A stretch of 61,062 nucleotides of DNA from CAYNWT01 sp964450955 (GCA_964450955.1 CAYVFI010000039.1:1-61062); one strand, 5' to 3'. Shown: positions 1-8,872, counted from the first letter of the stretch. The notes: generated by a model from the letters alone, not told the origin. Numbers and translations: made by a program.

Positions 1-470
1 TGTAGGTGTAAGGAACCTGCTCTGAAACCTGACGTGCAACCTGGAACGTACGCTGACGAGTTTCAGCTTTGTTCACGGTAACAGTGTAGGTGTAAGGAAC
101 CTGCTCTTGAACCTGACGTGAGACAGGAACAGTACGCTGACGAGTTTCAGTCTTGTTGACTGTTACGTTGTAGGTGTAAGGAACCTGCTCAGTAACAACA
201 CGTGGGACCTGAACTGTCTGCTGACGAGTTTCCTGCTTCATGACAGTCACTGAGTAGGTGTAAGGAACCTGCTCAGAAACAACGCGTGCAACCTGGTACG
301 TCTGAGTACGAGGCTCAGTTCGCATCTTGGTTACTGTGTATGTGTAAGGAACCTGTGACTGAACCTGACGAGCGACGTTAACGGTACGCTGACGAGTTTC
401 AGTTCGGTACTTAGTCACATTGTAAGTGTAAGGAACCTGAGTCTGCTGAGACTGGTAGGTTGTGTAAGGA
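1..470 (-). repeat. 84-bp tandem repeats (second YTV block)
   Basis: The phrase tgtaaggaacctg recurs near positions 8, 92, 178, 262, 346 and 430, a period of 84 bases or 28 codons. Each unit encodes EQVPYTY followed by a variable Val/Thr/Arg-rich part. The array continues past the left edge. Confidence 0.9.
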
Positions 471-2053
471 ACCTGAGTCTGAACAGGGTTTGGAACCCAA
501 ACACGTCGAGTTGGAGGAGCACAGCCACCAGCTGCAGCACCACCGTAGACAACGCCGCCCATTGCAGCACCGCCACCGTAAACAACTCCGCCACCGTTGC
601 AGCCACCGCTGACAACAGCACCGCCACAGCCACCACCACATGAGTTGCAGCTGTTGCAGCAGCTGGCACATGGGTTGCAACCGCCACCGCATCCACCGCT
701 CACAACACCACAGCCACCAGCAGCACCGCCACCGTAAACAACACCGCCCATTGCAGCGCCGCCACCGTAAGAAACGCCACCGCCCATTGCAGCACCGCTG
801 CAAGGATCAACAGCAACTTCCTGCCAGCTACCCTGATCGGTAGTAACAGTTCGGTAAGATGTGACAGGAACTCGTGTGCAGACAGTTCGTGAACCAGTCA
901 TCTGCTCCGTGTAAGGAACAGAAACGTTGTACGAAGAAGTCTGTGGCTCCATGACAGTACTGACAACAGTACGCATGCCAGTCATCTGCTCCTGGTAAGG
1001 AACAGAAACGTTGTAGGTGCGAGTCTGGTTTTCGTAGACAGTCTTGTTGACAGTACGCATTCCCTGTCGCTGTTCCGTTGAAGGAACGTTAACAGTGTAG
1101 TTGCGAGTCTGTGTGTCCATGACTGTGCGATTAACAGTTCGCATTCCCTGACGCTGTTCAGTCACAGGAACTACGACTGTGTAGTTCTGAGTCTGGTTTT
1201 CAGTGACAGTTCGGCAAACAGTTCGCATACCCTGTCGTTGTTCCTGTGAAGGAACCATGACAGTGTAGTTCTGAGTCTGGTTTTCGTAGACAGTACGAGT
1301 CTGAGTTCGCATGCCCTGACGCTGCTCAGTAACAGGCACGTTAACCGTGTAGTTCTGAGTCTGAGTGTCCATGACAGTACGAGTTACAGCACGCATACCC
1401 TGACGCTGCTCAGTTGTAGGCACGTTCACAGTGTAGTTCTGTGTCTGTGGCTCCATGACTGTGCGAGTGACAGTTCGCATACCCTGTCGCTGTTCCGTTG
1501 AAGGAACCATGACAGTGTAATCCTGCGTCTGGTTGTCGTAGACAGTACGAGTAACTGTTCGCATTGCCTGACGTTGTTCCTGCTGAGGAACCATCACTGT
1601 GACGGTTCGAGTCTGAGGAACCTGCTGAGATCGCATGACTGTTGAAGTCACGGTCTGCCAGCTACCGCAAGCGTTTCCACCCATGGCGACTCCGCCACCG
1701 TAAGAAACTCCGCCACCAACAACAGCTCCGCCGCCGTAAGAAGCTCCGCCACCAACAACAGCTCCGCCGCCGTAAGAAGCTCCACCATTAACGATAGCTC
1801 CGCCACCGTATGACACACCGCTACTTAGGATGGCACCGCCACCTCCGTAGCCAAAACCGCCACGACGGGCGAGACCACGACCGCCACGGAAACCGCGACG
1901 ACCACCGCGGAAGCCACCGGCACCGCATGGGTTGCATGCTGGGGCACAGACCGCAGCGGACCGACATTGGCCGCGCCGCGCTTGCCCACAACGGGCAGCC
2001 TCAGCTGTTGCAGCCATCATTGAGAGGGCTACTAGGGAACACAAAACTCTCAT
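1..2053 (-). CDS. YTV-type cell-surface repeat protein, 3' end outside the window
   Basis: An open frame starts at an ATG complementary to 2051-2053 and runs off the left edge, so about 684 residues are visible. AGGAG lies about 10 bases upstream of the start. The protein begins with a signal peptide (MRVLCSLVALSMMAATAEA|A). A Cys/Arg/Gly-rich segment and a Gly-rich stretch (SYGGGA repeats, about 1675-1850) follow. Next comes a block of about nine 28-residue repeats with motifs like QNYTVNVP and EQRQGMRTV (about 865-1645), then a Cys/Gly-rich centre (about 520-860). A second block of 28-residue repeats carries EQVPYTYTVT (1-470, period 84 bases). Tyr-Thr-Val repeats of this kind define the YTV proteins described in Rhodopirellula and associated with the planctomycete cell envelope. 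A structural, cross-linked surface role is inferred. Family assignment is firm, exact function is not. Confidence 0.85.
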   Translation of the reverse strand, partial: MRVLCSLVALSMMAATAEAARCGQARRGQCRSAAVCAPACNPCGAGGFRGGRRGFRGGRGLARRGGFGYGGGGAILSSGVSYGGGAIVNGGASYGGGAVVGGGASYGGGAVVGGGVSYGGGVAMGGNACGSWQTVTSTVMRSQQVPQTRTVTVMVPQQEQRQAMRTVTRTVYDNQTQDYTVMVPSTEQRQGMRTVTRTVMEPQTQNYTVNVPTTEQRQGMRAVTRTVMDTQTQNYTVNVPVTEQRQGMRTQTRTVYENQTQNYTVMVPSQEQRQGMRTVCRTVTENQTQNYTVVVPVTEQRQGMRTVNRTVMDTQTRNYTVNVPSTEQRQGMRTVNKTVYENQTRTYNVSVPYQEQMTGMRTVVSTVMEPQTSSYNVSVPYTEQMTGSRTVCTRVPVTSYRTVTTDQGSWQEVAVDPCSGAAMGGGVSYGGGAAMGGVVYGGGAAGGCGVVSGGCGGGCNPCASCCNSCNSCGGGCGGAVVSGGCNGGGVVYGGGAAMGGVVYGGAAAGGCAPPTRRVWVPNPVQTQVPYTTYQSQQTQVPYTYNVTKYRTETRQRTVNVARQVQSQVPYTYTVTKMRTEPRTQTYQVARVVSEQVPYTYSVTVMKQETRQQTVQVPRVVTEQVPYTYNVTVNKTETRQRTVPVSRQVQEQVPYTYTVTVNKAETRQRTFQVARQVSEQVPYTY
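865..1645 (-). repeat. 84-bp tandem repeats (first YTV block)
   Basis: About nine units of roughly 84 bases encode (R/K)TV-(M/Y)(E/D)-x-QT-(Q/R)-(N/D/T)Y(T/N)V-x-VP-x-(T/Q)EQ-(R/M)-x-GM. The units differ from each other by many synonymous and a few replacement changes, so the array is old rather than freshly expanded. Confidence 0.85.
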
Positions 2054-2515
2054 TTCTGAGGAACTCCTTCTTCACAAGGGGTCTTGGACGGGAAATACAA
2101 AATGAATCTGCCTGAACGCTGCTACTGCCTTCTCTGCTCCCACACCTCGTTCATGGGTACTTGGGCAAGCCAGAGAAGATAATCCTCACTCTGTTAATCT
2201 GAGAAGAGTAGCTAATATGGTTAATTGATTCAAACACTTACCCAGAAAACGACTGTACTCGCTGGGTAGACCTCTACCTGTACCGCTTATTGGGAATGTA
2301 GGTGGAGAGCGATGTTTGGGTAGCCTAAGGGCCGTGAACCACTGCGGCAAATAGAAATGGGAAAATTTAGGCAAAATGAACTAAATGCGTAAAGTTCAGC
2401 GTCTCTGCGCGATCTTGAGAGATTGAATTCTCCAAGTCCGCTTGTTTGCCCATGTCTGGCTTGAGGCCCTGAGGGGCCACCGATATCATCCCGCGTTTCC
2501 CCCAGAGAGCGAGAA
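2054..2515. other. Intergenic region between divergent genes
   Basis: 462 bases between the YTV gene (-) and the first fabZ (+). It should hold both promoters. A weak TTGAAT/TACTCT pair with 17-base spacing can be read on the minus strand around 2205-2240, but it is not convincing. A small hairpin (GGCCCTGAGGGGCC, about 2465-2478) lies 40 bases before fabZ. No gene is supported here. Confidence 0.5.
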
Positions 2516-2983
2516 ATGCGGTTTTCACTTATCGATCGCGTTACCGACATCGAGGCGGGTCAGTCCATCAGTGCCGTTAAGAACCTGAGTCTGGCCGAGG
2601 AATACCTCGCCGATCACTTCCCGGGCTTTGCGGTCATGCCGGGCGTGATGATGCTGGAGACACTGGTGCAGGCCGGAGGCTGGCTCATTCGGTACACTGA
2701 GGATTTTGCCCACAGCACGGTTTTGCTGAAGCAGGCACGCGCGGTGAAATTCAACAGCTTTGTCACTCCGGGCCAGACACTGGCTGTTACTGCGAAGGTG
2801 CAGAAACAAAACGGATCAGAGTACGTGCTAAAAGCTTCGGGAGCCGTTGACGGTAAGCCGACTGTTTCAGCGAAGCTGACTTTGGATCGCTTCAATCTGG
2901 TTGATCGGAACCCGACCCTTGCGAAGTCGGACGAGAGAATTGTTAAGCACATGCGTGAGATCTTCGGCCAGATCTGGTCGTAG
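2516..2983 (+). CDS. fabZ: 3-hydroxyacyl-ACP dehydratase, FabZ/FabA hot-dog fold (first copy)
   Basis: 155 residues with the FabZ signature HFPGFAVMPGVMMLE. His34 and Glu48 fit the catalytic pair that dehydrates 3-hydroxyacyl-ACP to trans-2-enoyl-ACP. The length is normal for FabZ. The ATG at 2516 follows GAGAGCGAGAA, a weak ribosome site. It is the first gene of a five-gene unit (fabZ, fabG, acp, fabZ, fabF), and the next gene starts 49 bases later. The second FabZ-like protein at 4381 has its active site at identical residue numbers. The two may form a heteromeric dehydratase or act on different chain lengths; that part is inference. Confidence 0.9.
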   Translation: MRFSLIDRVTDIEAGQSISAVKNLSLAEEYLADHFPGFAVMPGVMMLETLVQAGGWLIRYTEDFAHSTVLLKQARAVKFNSFVTPGQTLAVTAKVQKQNGSEYVLKASGAVDGKPTVSAKLTLDRFNLVDRNPTLAKSDERIVKHMREIFGQIWS

Positions 2984-3032
2984 GCGAATCAAACCGGTTC
3001 ATTTGGTTGAGCCGTAGAACCCAGGACGAGTC

Positions 3033-3779
3033 ATGAAACTGCAGGGCAAAGTTGCAATCGTTACCGGCGGAAGTCGCGGTATCGGACGCTCAATCGTAGA
3101 AACGCTGGCAAAAGAGGGCGCGAAGGTTGCGTTCGTCTACAACTCAAACAAGGAAGCGGCTGACGAAGTTGTCGCCTCGCTGGGCGATTGCGAAGTCGCT
3201 GCGTTCCAGGCTGACGTACGGAGTAAGGAAGCCGCTGACGGAGTGGTTGAGCAAGTCGTGGAGAAGTGGGGCACGGTTGATATTTTGGTTAACAACGCCG
3301 GCATCATTCGTGATGGTCTGTTGGCAACAATGGATTCAACGCAGTGGCAGGACGTAATCGATACCAATCTGACCAGCGTGTTCAACTTCTGCCAGTCTGT
3401 CACCAGAACCATGATGAGCGCTCGGTACGGTCGAATTATCAACATGTCCAGCGTCGCATCCGAAGTGTCCAATCCTGGTCAGGCAAATTATGCCGCCAGT
3501 AAGGGCGGGATTGAGGGCTTTACAAAGTGTATCGCTACTGAACTGGCCCGCCGCGGTATCACGGCGAATGCTGTGGCTCCAGGCTTTATTGAAACAGACA
3601 TGACCGAAGCTGTTGTTAATGCCGCCGGTAAAGAGATCAAGAAGAAGATTCCTGCCCGCCGATTGGGACAGCCTGCGGATATCGCAAATGCAGTCCTGTT
3701 TTTCGCGAGTGACGAAGCGTCTTACGTGACCGGGCAGGTGATTCGAGTAGACGGGGGCTTGACCCTCGGAGGGATGTAA
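3033..3779 (+). CDS. fabG: 3-oxoacyl-ACP reductase (short-chain dehydrogenase)
   Basis: 248 residues, a full-length classical SDR. The cofactor motif TGGSRGIGR is at residues 11-19, NNAG at 87-90, and the catalytic Ser (139/140), Tyr153 and Lys157 are in the pattern YAASKGG. The C-terminal ending VIRVDGGLTLGGM is typical of FabG. It reduces 3-oxoacyl-ACP with NADPH. It sits between the first fabZ and the acp gene, which supports FabG over another SDR activity. Confidence 0.93.
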   Translation: MKLQGKVAIVTGGSRGIGRSIVETLAKEGAKVAFVYNSNKEAADEVVASLGDCEVAAFQADVRSKEAADGVVEQVVEKWGTVDILVNNAGIIRDGLLATMDSTQWQDVIDTNLTSVFNFCQSVTRTMMSARYGRIINMSSVASEVSNPGQANYAASKGGIEGFTKCIATELARRGITANAVAPGFIETDMTEAVVNAAGKEIKKKIPARRLGQPADIANAVLFFASDEASYVTGQVIRVDGGLTLGGM

Positions 3780-3916
3780 CAGAGAACAGTCTTGTTGACT
3801 GGCCGGGTGGGGAACCCGGACTTGTGGGTTGGTGATGCATGACGTTCGCCTCATGCAGACATCACTTTAGCTGGTAGGCGAGCATCTGGTTCTCACGAGC
3901 CAAGGAGATTGTGTCC

Positions 3917-4303
3917 ATGCCGACATCAGAAGAGATCTTTTCAAAAGTTCAGGAGACACTCGTTGACGCCCTGGGCGTTGATGATGACGAGGTGACTCCG
4001 GAAGCGACGCTGATTGAAGACCTTGGAGCGGAGTCCATCGACTTCCTCGACATCGTATTCCGTCTTGAGCGAAATTTCGATACGAAGATTCCTCGTGGCG
4101 AACTGTTCCCTGAGAACATTGCGTCAGCAGATTCGGGTTTTGTCGAAGATGGTGTAGTCACTGAGTCCGGCGTTGCCGAACTGCGAACCAAGATGCCACA
4201 TGCTGACATTGATGCGTTCGCCAGTGATCCAAAAGTAGAGAACATCTCTAACCTGTTCACCGTCAAAATGATCTGCGGCTTCCTTGCAGAGAAACTTGGC
4301 TAA
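3917..4303 (+). CDS. acpP: Acyl carrier protein with an unusual internal insertion
   Basis: 128 residues if started at the ATG at 3917, which has AAGGAG at 3902-3907 at good spacing; the GTG at 3911 is too close. The phosphopantetheine attachment motif DLGAESIDFLD places the modified Ser at residue 40, and helix II follows as normal. The usual ACP is about 80 residues. Here about 45 extra residues, acidic and with no obvious domain, separate helix II (…FDTKIP) from the closing helix (VKMICGFLAEKL). The gene lies between fabG and the second fabZ, so a role as the carrier of this cluster is likely. Why it is longer is unknown. Confidence 0.88.
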   Translation: MPTSEEIFSKVQETLVDALGVDDDEVTPEATLIEDLGAESIDFLDIVFRLERNFDTKIPRGELFPENIASADSGFVEDGVVTESGVAELRTKMPHADIDAFASDPKVENISNLFTVKMICGFLAEKLG

Positions 4304-4380
4304 TTCCATTTCGATTCGCGATCTCCCGCGGCGCCCGGTGGTGCCGCGGGGAGGTCTCGACTGTCAGACGGGTTCGTTCG

Positions 4381-4875
4381 ATGCGCTGGTACTGGATCGA
4401 TCGCTTTGTGGAGTTCGAGAGCGGCGTTTGCGCGAAGGCCGTGAAGAACGTCACTCTTGCCGAAGAGCATTTGCACGATCATTTCCCTGGCTTCCCTGTG
4501 ATGCCGGGTTCGTTGATGGTGGAAGGGATGGCTCAGACAGGAGGAATCCTGCTCGGTGAGAAGTTCGACTTCGAACACATCGTGATTCTGGCGAAGGTAC
4601 CCAAGGTGACGTTCCACAGTTGGGCGTGTCCTGGTGATTCGATCATCTACAGCGCGAAGCTGATAGATGCTCGAGATGAAGGTGGATCGGTTGAAGCGAC
4701 CGCCTATGTCGGCGACCGGTTGGTTGCTGATGCAGAGATTGTCTTCGTGCATCTGGCACAGGACGATCCTGAAATGGGCAAGATCGATCAGAAGAACTTC
4801 GTGTTCTCCAGTAATCTCATGGATATTTTCGAAGCGGGCCGCGCGGGCGATGGGACTGCGTCTGCAGATTCCTAA
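4381..4875 (+). CDS. fabZ: 3-hydroxyacyl-ACP dehydratase, FabZ/FabA hot-dog fold (second copy)
   Basis: 164 residues with HFPGFPVMPGSLMVEGMAQTGG, giving His34 and Glu48 as the catalytic pair. It is clearly paralogous to the protein at 2516 (shared VKNxxLAEEyLxDHFPGFxVMPG) but diverged. It has its own C-terminal tail of about 20 residues (DIFEAGRAGDGTASADS). The start ATG at 4381 has no strong ribosome site, so translation may be coupled or begin slightly differently. It is followed after 39 bases by fabF. Confidence 0.88.
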   Translation: MRWYWIDRFVEFESGVCAKAVKNVTLAEEHLHDHFPGFPVMPGSLMVEGMAQTGGILLGEKFDFEHIVILAKVPKVTFHSWACPGDSIIYSAKLIDARDEGGSVEATAYVGDRLVADAEIVFVHLAQDDPEMGKIDQKNFVFSSNLMDIFEAGRAGDGTASADS

Positions 4876-4914
4876 GCCAACGCGTTGATCTAACTAAATC
4901 AAGAAGGTGCGACC

Positions 4915-6198
4915 ATGCGTCGACGAGTCGTGGTTACGGGACTTGGCTGTATCACTCCCGGTGGAAACGATGTCAATACACTGTGGGAGTCACTGCGCGA
5001 GGGCCGCAGCCATGTCGACCATATTACGCACTTCGATGCGACAAGGTTTCCGACAACCTTTGCTGCCGAGGTGAAGAACTTCGACTTCGAAAGCTACGTC
5101 GAAGATCCTCAACGGTTTTCTGATGCAGGTCGGAACATCCGTTTTGCAATCGGTGCGGCCACACAGGCGGTCAACGATTCGGGCCTGTTTGACACCTCAG
5201 TCGATCCGGGACGATTTGGGATTTACCTTGGCGCCGGTGAAGGTCAGCAGGACTTCAACCTGTTCATGTCGCTGATTGCGGGTGCTCAGGACAACGGTGA
5301 AGTTGACCTGGAAGAGTTCACGCGAAGCTGTCTTGAGTTGCTTAACCCGCAGTACGAGATGGAACTGGAGCCCAACATGCCGGCCGGTCACCTGGCGAGC
5401 CTGTTTAATGCTCAGGGGCCAAACCTGAATTGTCTGACCGCCTGTGCGGCTTCCAGTCAGGCGATTGGTGAAGCGACCGAAATTATCCGCCGGGGCGATG
5501 CCGACATCATGTTGTCCGGCGGTGCTCATAGCATGATCCACCCGTTCGGCGTGACGGGCTTCAATCTGCTAACGGCTCTTTCAACACGAAACGACTCACC
5601 ACAGGAAGCCTCACGTCCGTTTGATAAGACGCGGGACGGATTCGTGCTTGGAGAGGGCGCGGGCATGCTGGTTCTGGAAGAAGCAGAACGCGCGGTTGCT
5701 CGTGGAGCTCAGATCTATGGTGAGGTGCTGGGCTACGGATCGACGGCTGATGCCTACCGGATCACCGATATCCATCCTGAAGGCCGCGGTGCGATCGCGT
5801 GTATTAAAACGGCACTCGACGATGGTTCCGTGAACCCGAGTGAGATCGGGTATGTGAACGCTCACGGCACAAGCACAAACGTCAATGACAGAGTTGAAAC
5901 GATGGCGGTGAAGGGCGGCTTGGGCGAGTACGCCAAGTCCACGCCGGTCTCCAGCATCAAGAGCATGGTTGGTCACTTGATCGCTGCAGCGGGCAGTGTC
6001 GAGGCCATTACCTGTCTGCTGGCGATTCGCGACAACACGTTACCGCCAACCATCAACTACTCGACGCCGGACCCTGAGTGCGACCTGGACTACATCCCGA
6101 ACGAAGCCAGGGACGTGAAAATTTCCATGGCTCTTTCAAACAGCTTTGGCTTCGGCGGGCAAAACATCTCACTGATTTTCTCAGAGTTCGCAGCTTAG
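4915..6198 (+). CDS. fabF: 3-oxoacyl-ACP synthase II (FabF-type ketosynthase)
   Basis: 427 residues, slightly longer than typical FabF (about 410). Catalytic Cys177 lies in LTACAASSQA, His317 in NAHGTSTNVND, Lys349 in SSIKSMVGH and His354 in GHLIAAAG, so the decarboxylative condensing triad is complete. The C-terminus NSFGFGGQN is typical. It extends acyl-ACP with malonyl-ACP. As last gene of the cluster it is followed by a strong terminator at 6226. No FabD, FabH or FabI is present here, so those functions must come from elsewhere in the genome. Confidence 0.93.
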   Translation: MRRRVVVTGLGCITPGGNDVNTLWESLREGRSHVDHITHFDATRFPTTFAAEVKNFDFESYVEDPQRFSDAGRNIRFAIGAATQAVNDSGLFDTSVDPGRFGIYLGAGEGQQDFNLFMSLIAGAQDNGEVDLEEFTRSCLELLNPQYEMELEPNMPAGHLASLFNAQGPNLNCLTACAASSQAIGEATEIIRRGDADIMLSGGAHSMIHPFGVTGFNLLTALSTRNDSPQEASRPFDKTRDGFVLGEGAGMLVLEEAERAVARGAQIYGEVLGYGSTADAYRITDIHPEGRGAIACIKTALDDGSVNPSEIGYVNAHGTSTNVNDRVETMAVKGGLGEYAKSTPVSSIKSMVGHLIAAAGSVEAITCLLAIRDNTLPPTINYSTPDPECDLDYIPNEARDVKISMALSNSFGFGGQNISLIFSEFAA

Positions 6199-6225
6199 TT
6201 CTTTCGATCCTTCCAAAAAATTATC

Positions 6226-6262
6226 AGCCGCGCGACATGCGATGTCGTGCGGCTGTTTTTGG
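6226..6262 (+). terminator. Rho-independent terminator after fabF
   Basis: A 13-bp stem (6226-6238 with 6242-6254, one G-T pair), a 3-base GCG loop, then GTTTTTGG. It begins 28 bases after the fabF stop. Confidence 0.85.
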
Positions 6263-6270
6263 TTAGAGCG

Positions 6271-6303
6271 GTGGAAGGTGGAAGGTGGAAGGTGGAAGGT
6301 GGG
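6271..6303. repeat. 7-bp tandem repeat
   Basis: Four and a half copies of GTGGAAG directly after the fabF terminator, then a G-rich tract. Confidence 0.85.
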
Positions 6304-6735
6304 TTTTCGGGACGGGGGTGCGGTGCCGGGCAGTTCTCCTGGCTGGTGTGTTTAGCTTGAGGTGGGTTGGGATGTGAGTCGCTCACGGGTTGTCAGTGCC
6401 AGACTAAACCGACTGTTCGCTTTGCGATAGCGAAAGAAAGCTGCGGTGTTTTCGTTGTTTTGGCTGCTGGTCGGCACGATTTGCCGGTCCTCGACCCTCA
6501 AAAGCGCGCGGAGTATTCCGCTGCAAACGTGCCAGAAACGTCAGAGTCGTCTTTTTCCGCAAAACCGACGAATGATCATGTGCCCATAGTCCGATGTATT
6601 AATCGTCGGGACTGGTACGGTCGTTGTGACTGTCAAGACCGGTTTTGAAGATGACAAGACTTCTGGTCGCAATGGGCGACCAACACTGCACGCACCGGCG
6701 ACGGTGAAGTGGAACACAGCAGGGGGGCTGTATCC
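6304..6735. other. Intergenic region, no supported gene
   Basis: About 430 bases between the 7-bp repeat and the next lipoprotein gene. Short frames cross it, including one of 93 codons at 6367. None has a convincing start or protein-like composition. A promoter for the following genes is expected here but I cannot place it. Confidence 0.4.
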
Positions 6736-7965
6736 ATGAGTTCGTGGCGATCAACTGGGCTGGCATTATGGGCGTTGGCAACCATCGTCCTGTCAGGCTG
6801 TTCAAGCACTTCCATACCAGCACGTCTGGTGCGTGTCGCAACCGGTCAGGTTGGGCCAAGCGGGTCTGTCCCGTTTGACCGACTGGTCTCGATCGGCAAG
6901 ACGTTTGAAGCACAGGGCAATTACGACAAAGCGCAGCGCATGTACAACATGGTGCTAAGTCGTCAGCCAAACAACGTTGATGCTGGCCAAAGCATGCGAC
7001 GCCTTGTTGCATTGCGTCAGAACAATGGCCGAGTCTTCGAAGGAACCGGTAGGCCGATTCTTCCTGCGGCACCTGCGATGCAGCGTCAGCAGTCCGTGAT
7101 GATGGCATCGGCACCGCAACCACAAAGCGGGATTACTCAGGTCTCCAACGAATCATCGACCTCTGGTGGGCTTCGCGTCGCGAAACCAAAGTCGGTTCAG
7201 GCATTAACAGCTGCCTCAACCGTGCCTTTCCGGACGCGTCCGAAGAAACAAGTGAAGCAGTCCGAACCGGAATTGTCTGTACCTCCGAAGGAGGAGGAGT
7301 GGACTTTGCCGCGAGTGGCACCGTCACCGGTGTTCGACAATCCCGAGGCCGGACGAGTCAGCATGGAGAGCATGGCACCGGTTGAGCCGTTTGTCATGCC
7401 AAAGACTCGGTCAGAGCCAACGGTTGTCGCTGCTCCAATCAACATCGAGGCATGTCTCGACAATCCAGAGAATCACATTAGCGAACTGACTGGTGCCCTT
7501 GCTGCCGCAGATCCGGACGTGCGTTCGCTCGCCGCGTTTCTGCTGGGCGAAGCAGGGCAGTCTGCTCGTCCTGCATTAAACCAGCTTAGAAGCCGACTTT
7601 CGGCAGAGACATCCGAACCGATCCGGGTCTCAGTGGCTGAGGCGATTTCCAAGCTGGATTCGTCTGACCAGAGTGCCAGGTCTTTCATGCTGAGAGCTCT
7701 TAATTCGAGAGACTCATCGATCCGATCACAGGCAGCATTCGCGATGCGAGTGTTCGCTGACTCGGCTGACCAGGAACTCGTGTCGGCACTGGAATTAGCA
7801 GTTGCCGATTCTGACCAAAACGTAGCTGCTATGGCTGCTCTTTCTCTAAGCGACTTTGGGTCCAAAGCGGTGTCAGCTTTGCCGACTCTGAAGAACGTCA
7901 GGAGTGGGGCGAGTCAGGAAGTTAAAGACGCTGTGGACGCGGCGATTGCTCGCATCAAGGGGTAA
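6736..7965 (+). CDS. Lipoprotein with TPR-like and HEAT-repeat segments
   Basis: The start is taken at the ATG at 6736, which has AGGGGGG about ten bases upstream; a GTG 27 bases earlier is less likely. It encodes 409 residues. A lipobox (IVLSGC) at residues 16-21 predicts an envelope lipoprotein. Residues about 48-85 look like one TPR helix pair (FEAQGNYDKAQRMYNMVLSRQPNN). A Pro/Ser-rich linker follows. The last 160 residues contain Ala-rich helical repeats of HEAT/PBS-lyase type (DVRSLAAFLLGEAG, SIRSQAAFAMRVFAD, NVAAMAALSLSDFG). Such repeats usually bind other proteins, so a scaffold role in the envelope is inferred. It is upstream of another lipoprotein and a Wza-like exporter in the same direction. 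Confidence 0.8.
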   Translation: MSSWRSTGLALWALATIVLSGCSSTSIPARLVRVATGQVGPSGSVPFDRLVSIGKTFEAQGNYDKAQRMYNMVLSRQPNNVDAGQSMRRLVALRQNNGRVFEGTGRPILPAAPAMQRQQSVMMASAPQPQSGITQVSNESSTSGGLRVAKPKSVQALTAASTVPFRTRPKKQVKQSEPELSVPPKEEEWTLPRVAPSPVFDNPEAGRVSMESMAPVEPFVMPKTRSEPTVVAAPINIEACLDNPENHISELTGALAAADPDVRSLAAFLLGEAGQSARPALNQLRSRLSAETSEPIRVSVAEAISKLDSSDQSARSFMLRALNSRDSSIRSQAAFAMRVFADSADQELVSALELAVADSDQNVAAMAALSLSDFGSKAVSALPTLKNVRSGASQEVKDAVDAAIARIKG

Positions 7966-8028
7966 GACTGACTGCCCTCCTGAAAGGGTGGGTTAGCTCC
8001 ACACCGGCTCACGGAAAGAGACGTGGAA

Positions 8029-8688
8029 ATGAAAATTTCAAAATCACTACTTGGTTTGTCACTTGTTGTTGCAATGTCTGGATGCAGTGGCCTCCAGGAT
8101 TGCATGGACGAGCACTGTAACGCGATGCACACCGAGCTCACTGGCATGGAAGCCTGGGCTCGTTGGAGCTGGTGTTACAACGAACTGACACATCCAAAAG
8201 ACTTTGCCTCAGGCTTCAGGGCGGGTTATCAGGACATTCTTAACGGTGGCTCTGGCTGTCAGCCAACTTTGCCACCAAAGATGTACTGGAAGGCCTGCTA
8301 CCGGAACGCCGAGGGCAACTGCAAGGTCAACGCCTGGTTTGAAGGGTTCAGCCACGGTGTGCTGGCCGCGAATCAGGACGGAGCAGCTTCGTACGGTTCA
8401 ATTCCGTTGTCACCGACTGCTCAGGCTAACTGGGATACATCACAACAGCCACCAGCCGAGTACGACTGGTCTGGCACGACAACACCACCAGCTCCAATGT
8501 CGACTACGACTAACTCGGACTTCGCCCCACTGCCTGTTGAATCGGCACCGGCGGCACCCGTGGTACCAGAACCGGCTGTTCCAACACCGTCTCGTGACTA
8601 CGAAAACGAGAATGATGTCGCTCCGATTTTGGAAAAGGCTTTGGAAACGACTTCGGGGCGGTTCAGCCTCCCCAACCTGGGCGGCTAG
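8029..8688 (+). CDS. Cys-rich lipoprotein of unknown function
   Basis: 219 residues from the ATG at 8029; a GTG two codons upstream is less likely. The lipobox VAMSGC (residues 14-19) is preceded by a short hydrophobic segment. The mature N-terminal part is rich in Trp and Cys (CMDEHC, WARWSWCYN, YWKACYRNAEGNC) and includes FASGFRAGYQDILNGGSGCQPTLPP, an arrangement seen in planctomycete exported proteins but not named by me. The C-terminal half is a Pro/Thr/Ala-rich linker. It lies between the HEAT-repeat lipoprotein and the Wza-like gene, all on the same strand, so a shared envelope function is plausible. Confidence 0.75.
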   Translation: MKISKSLLGLSLVVAMSGCSGLQDCMDEHCNAMHTELTGMEAWARWSWCYNELTHPKDFASGFRAGYQDILNGGSGCQPTLPPKMYWKACYRNAEGNCKVNAWFEGFSHGVLAANQDGAASYGSIPLSPTAQANWDTSQQPPAEYDWSGTTTPPAPMSTTTNSDFAPLPVESAPAAPVVPEPAVPTPSRDYENENDVAPILEKALETTSGRFSLPNLGG

Positions 8689-8872
8689 TGGCCGGTCATG
8701 ATTGGATTCTGGGTGCATTGAGTAATTGACTGCTCAATTGCAACTGGCAACAGCGTCCGGCGCGAGCTTCAAAGACTGACGCAACACTGGCTAGATCAAG
8801 TAAGAGAACAAAGAAAGCGGTTAGAAGAGAACCTGACACACGGTCGGTTCTCATCTCTATCAGGGGTGCCTC

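Noticed and set aside
1..470. CRISPR array
   Set aside because: The regular 84-base period is in frame, has no unique spacers and encodes a protein repeat.
411..843. Open frames of 67-130 codons opposite or out of frame in the YTV gene
   Set aside because: They are out-of-frame readings of the tandem repeats and the Cys/Gly-rich centre; the YTV frame is continuous and has a signal peptide and ribosome site.
6367..6648. 93-codon open frame in the gap after fabF
   Set aside because: No ribosome site, no recognisable pattern, and it starts in G-rich sequence near a tandem repeat.
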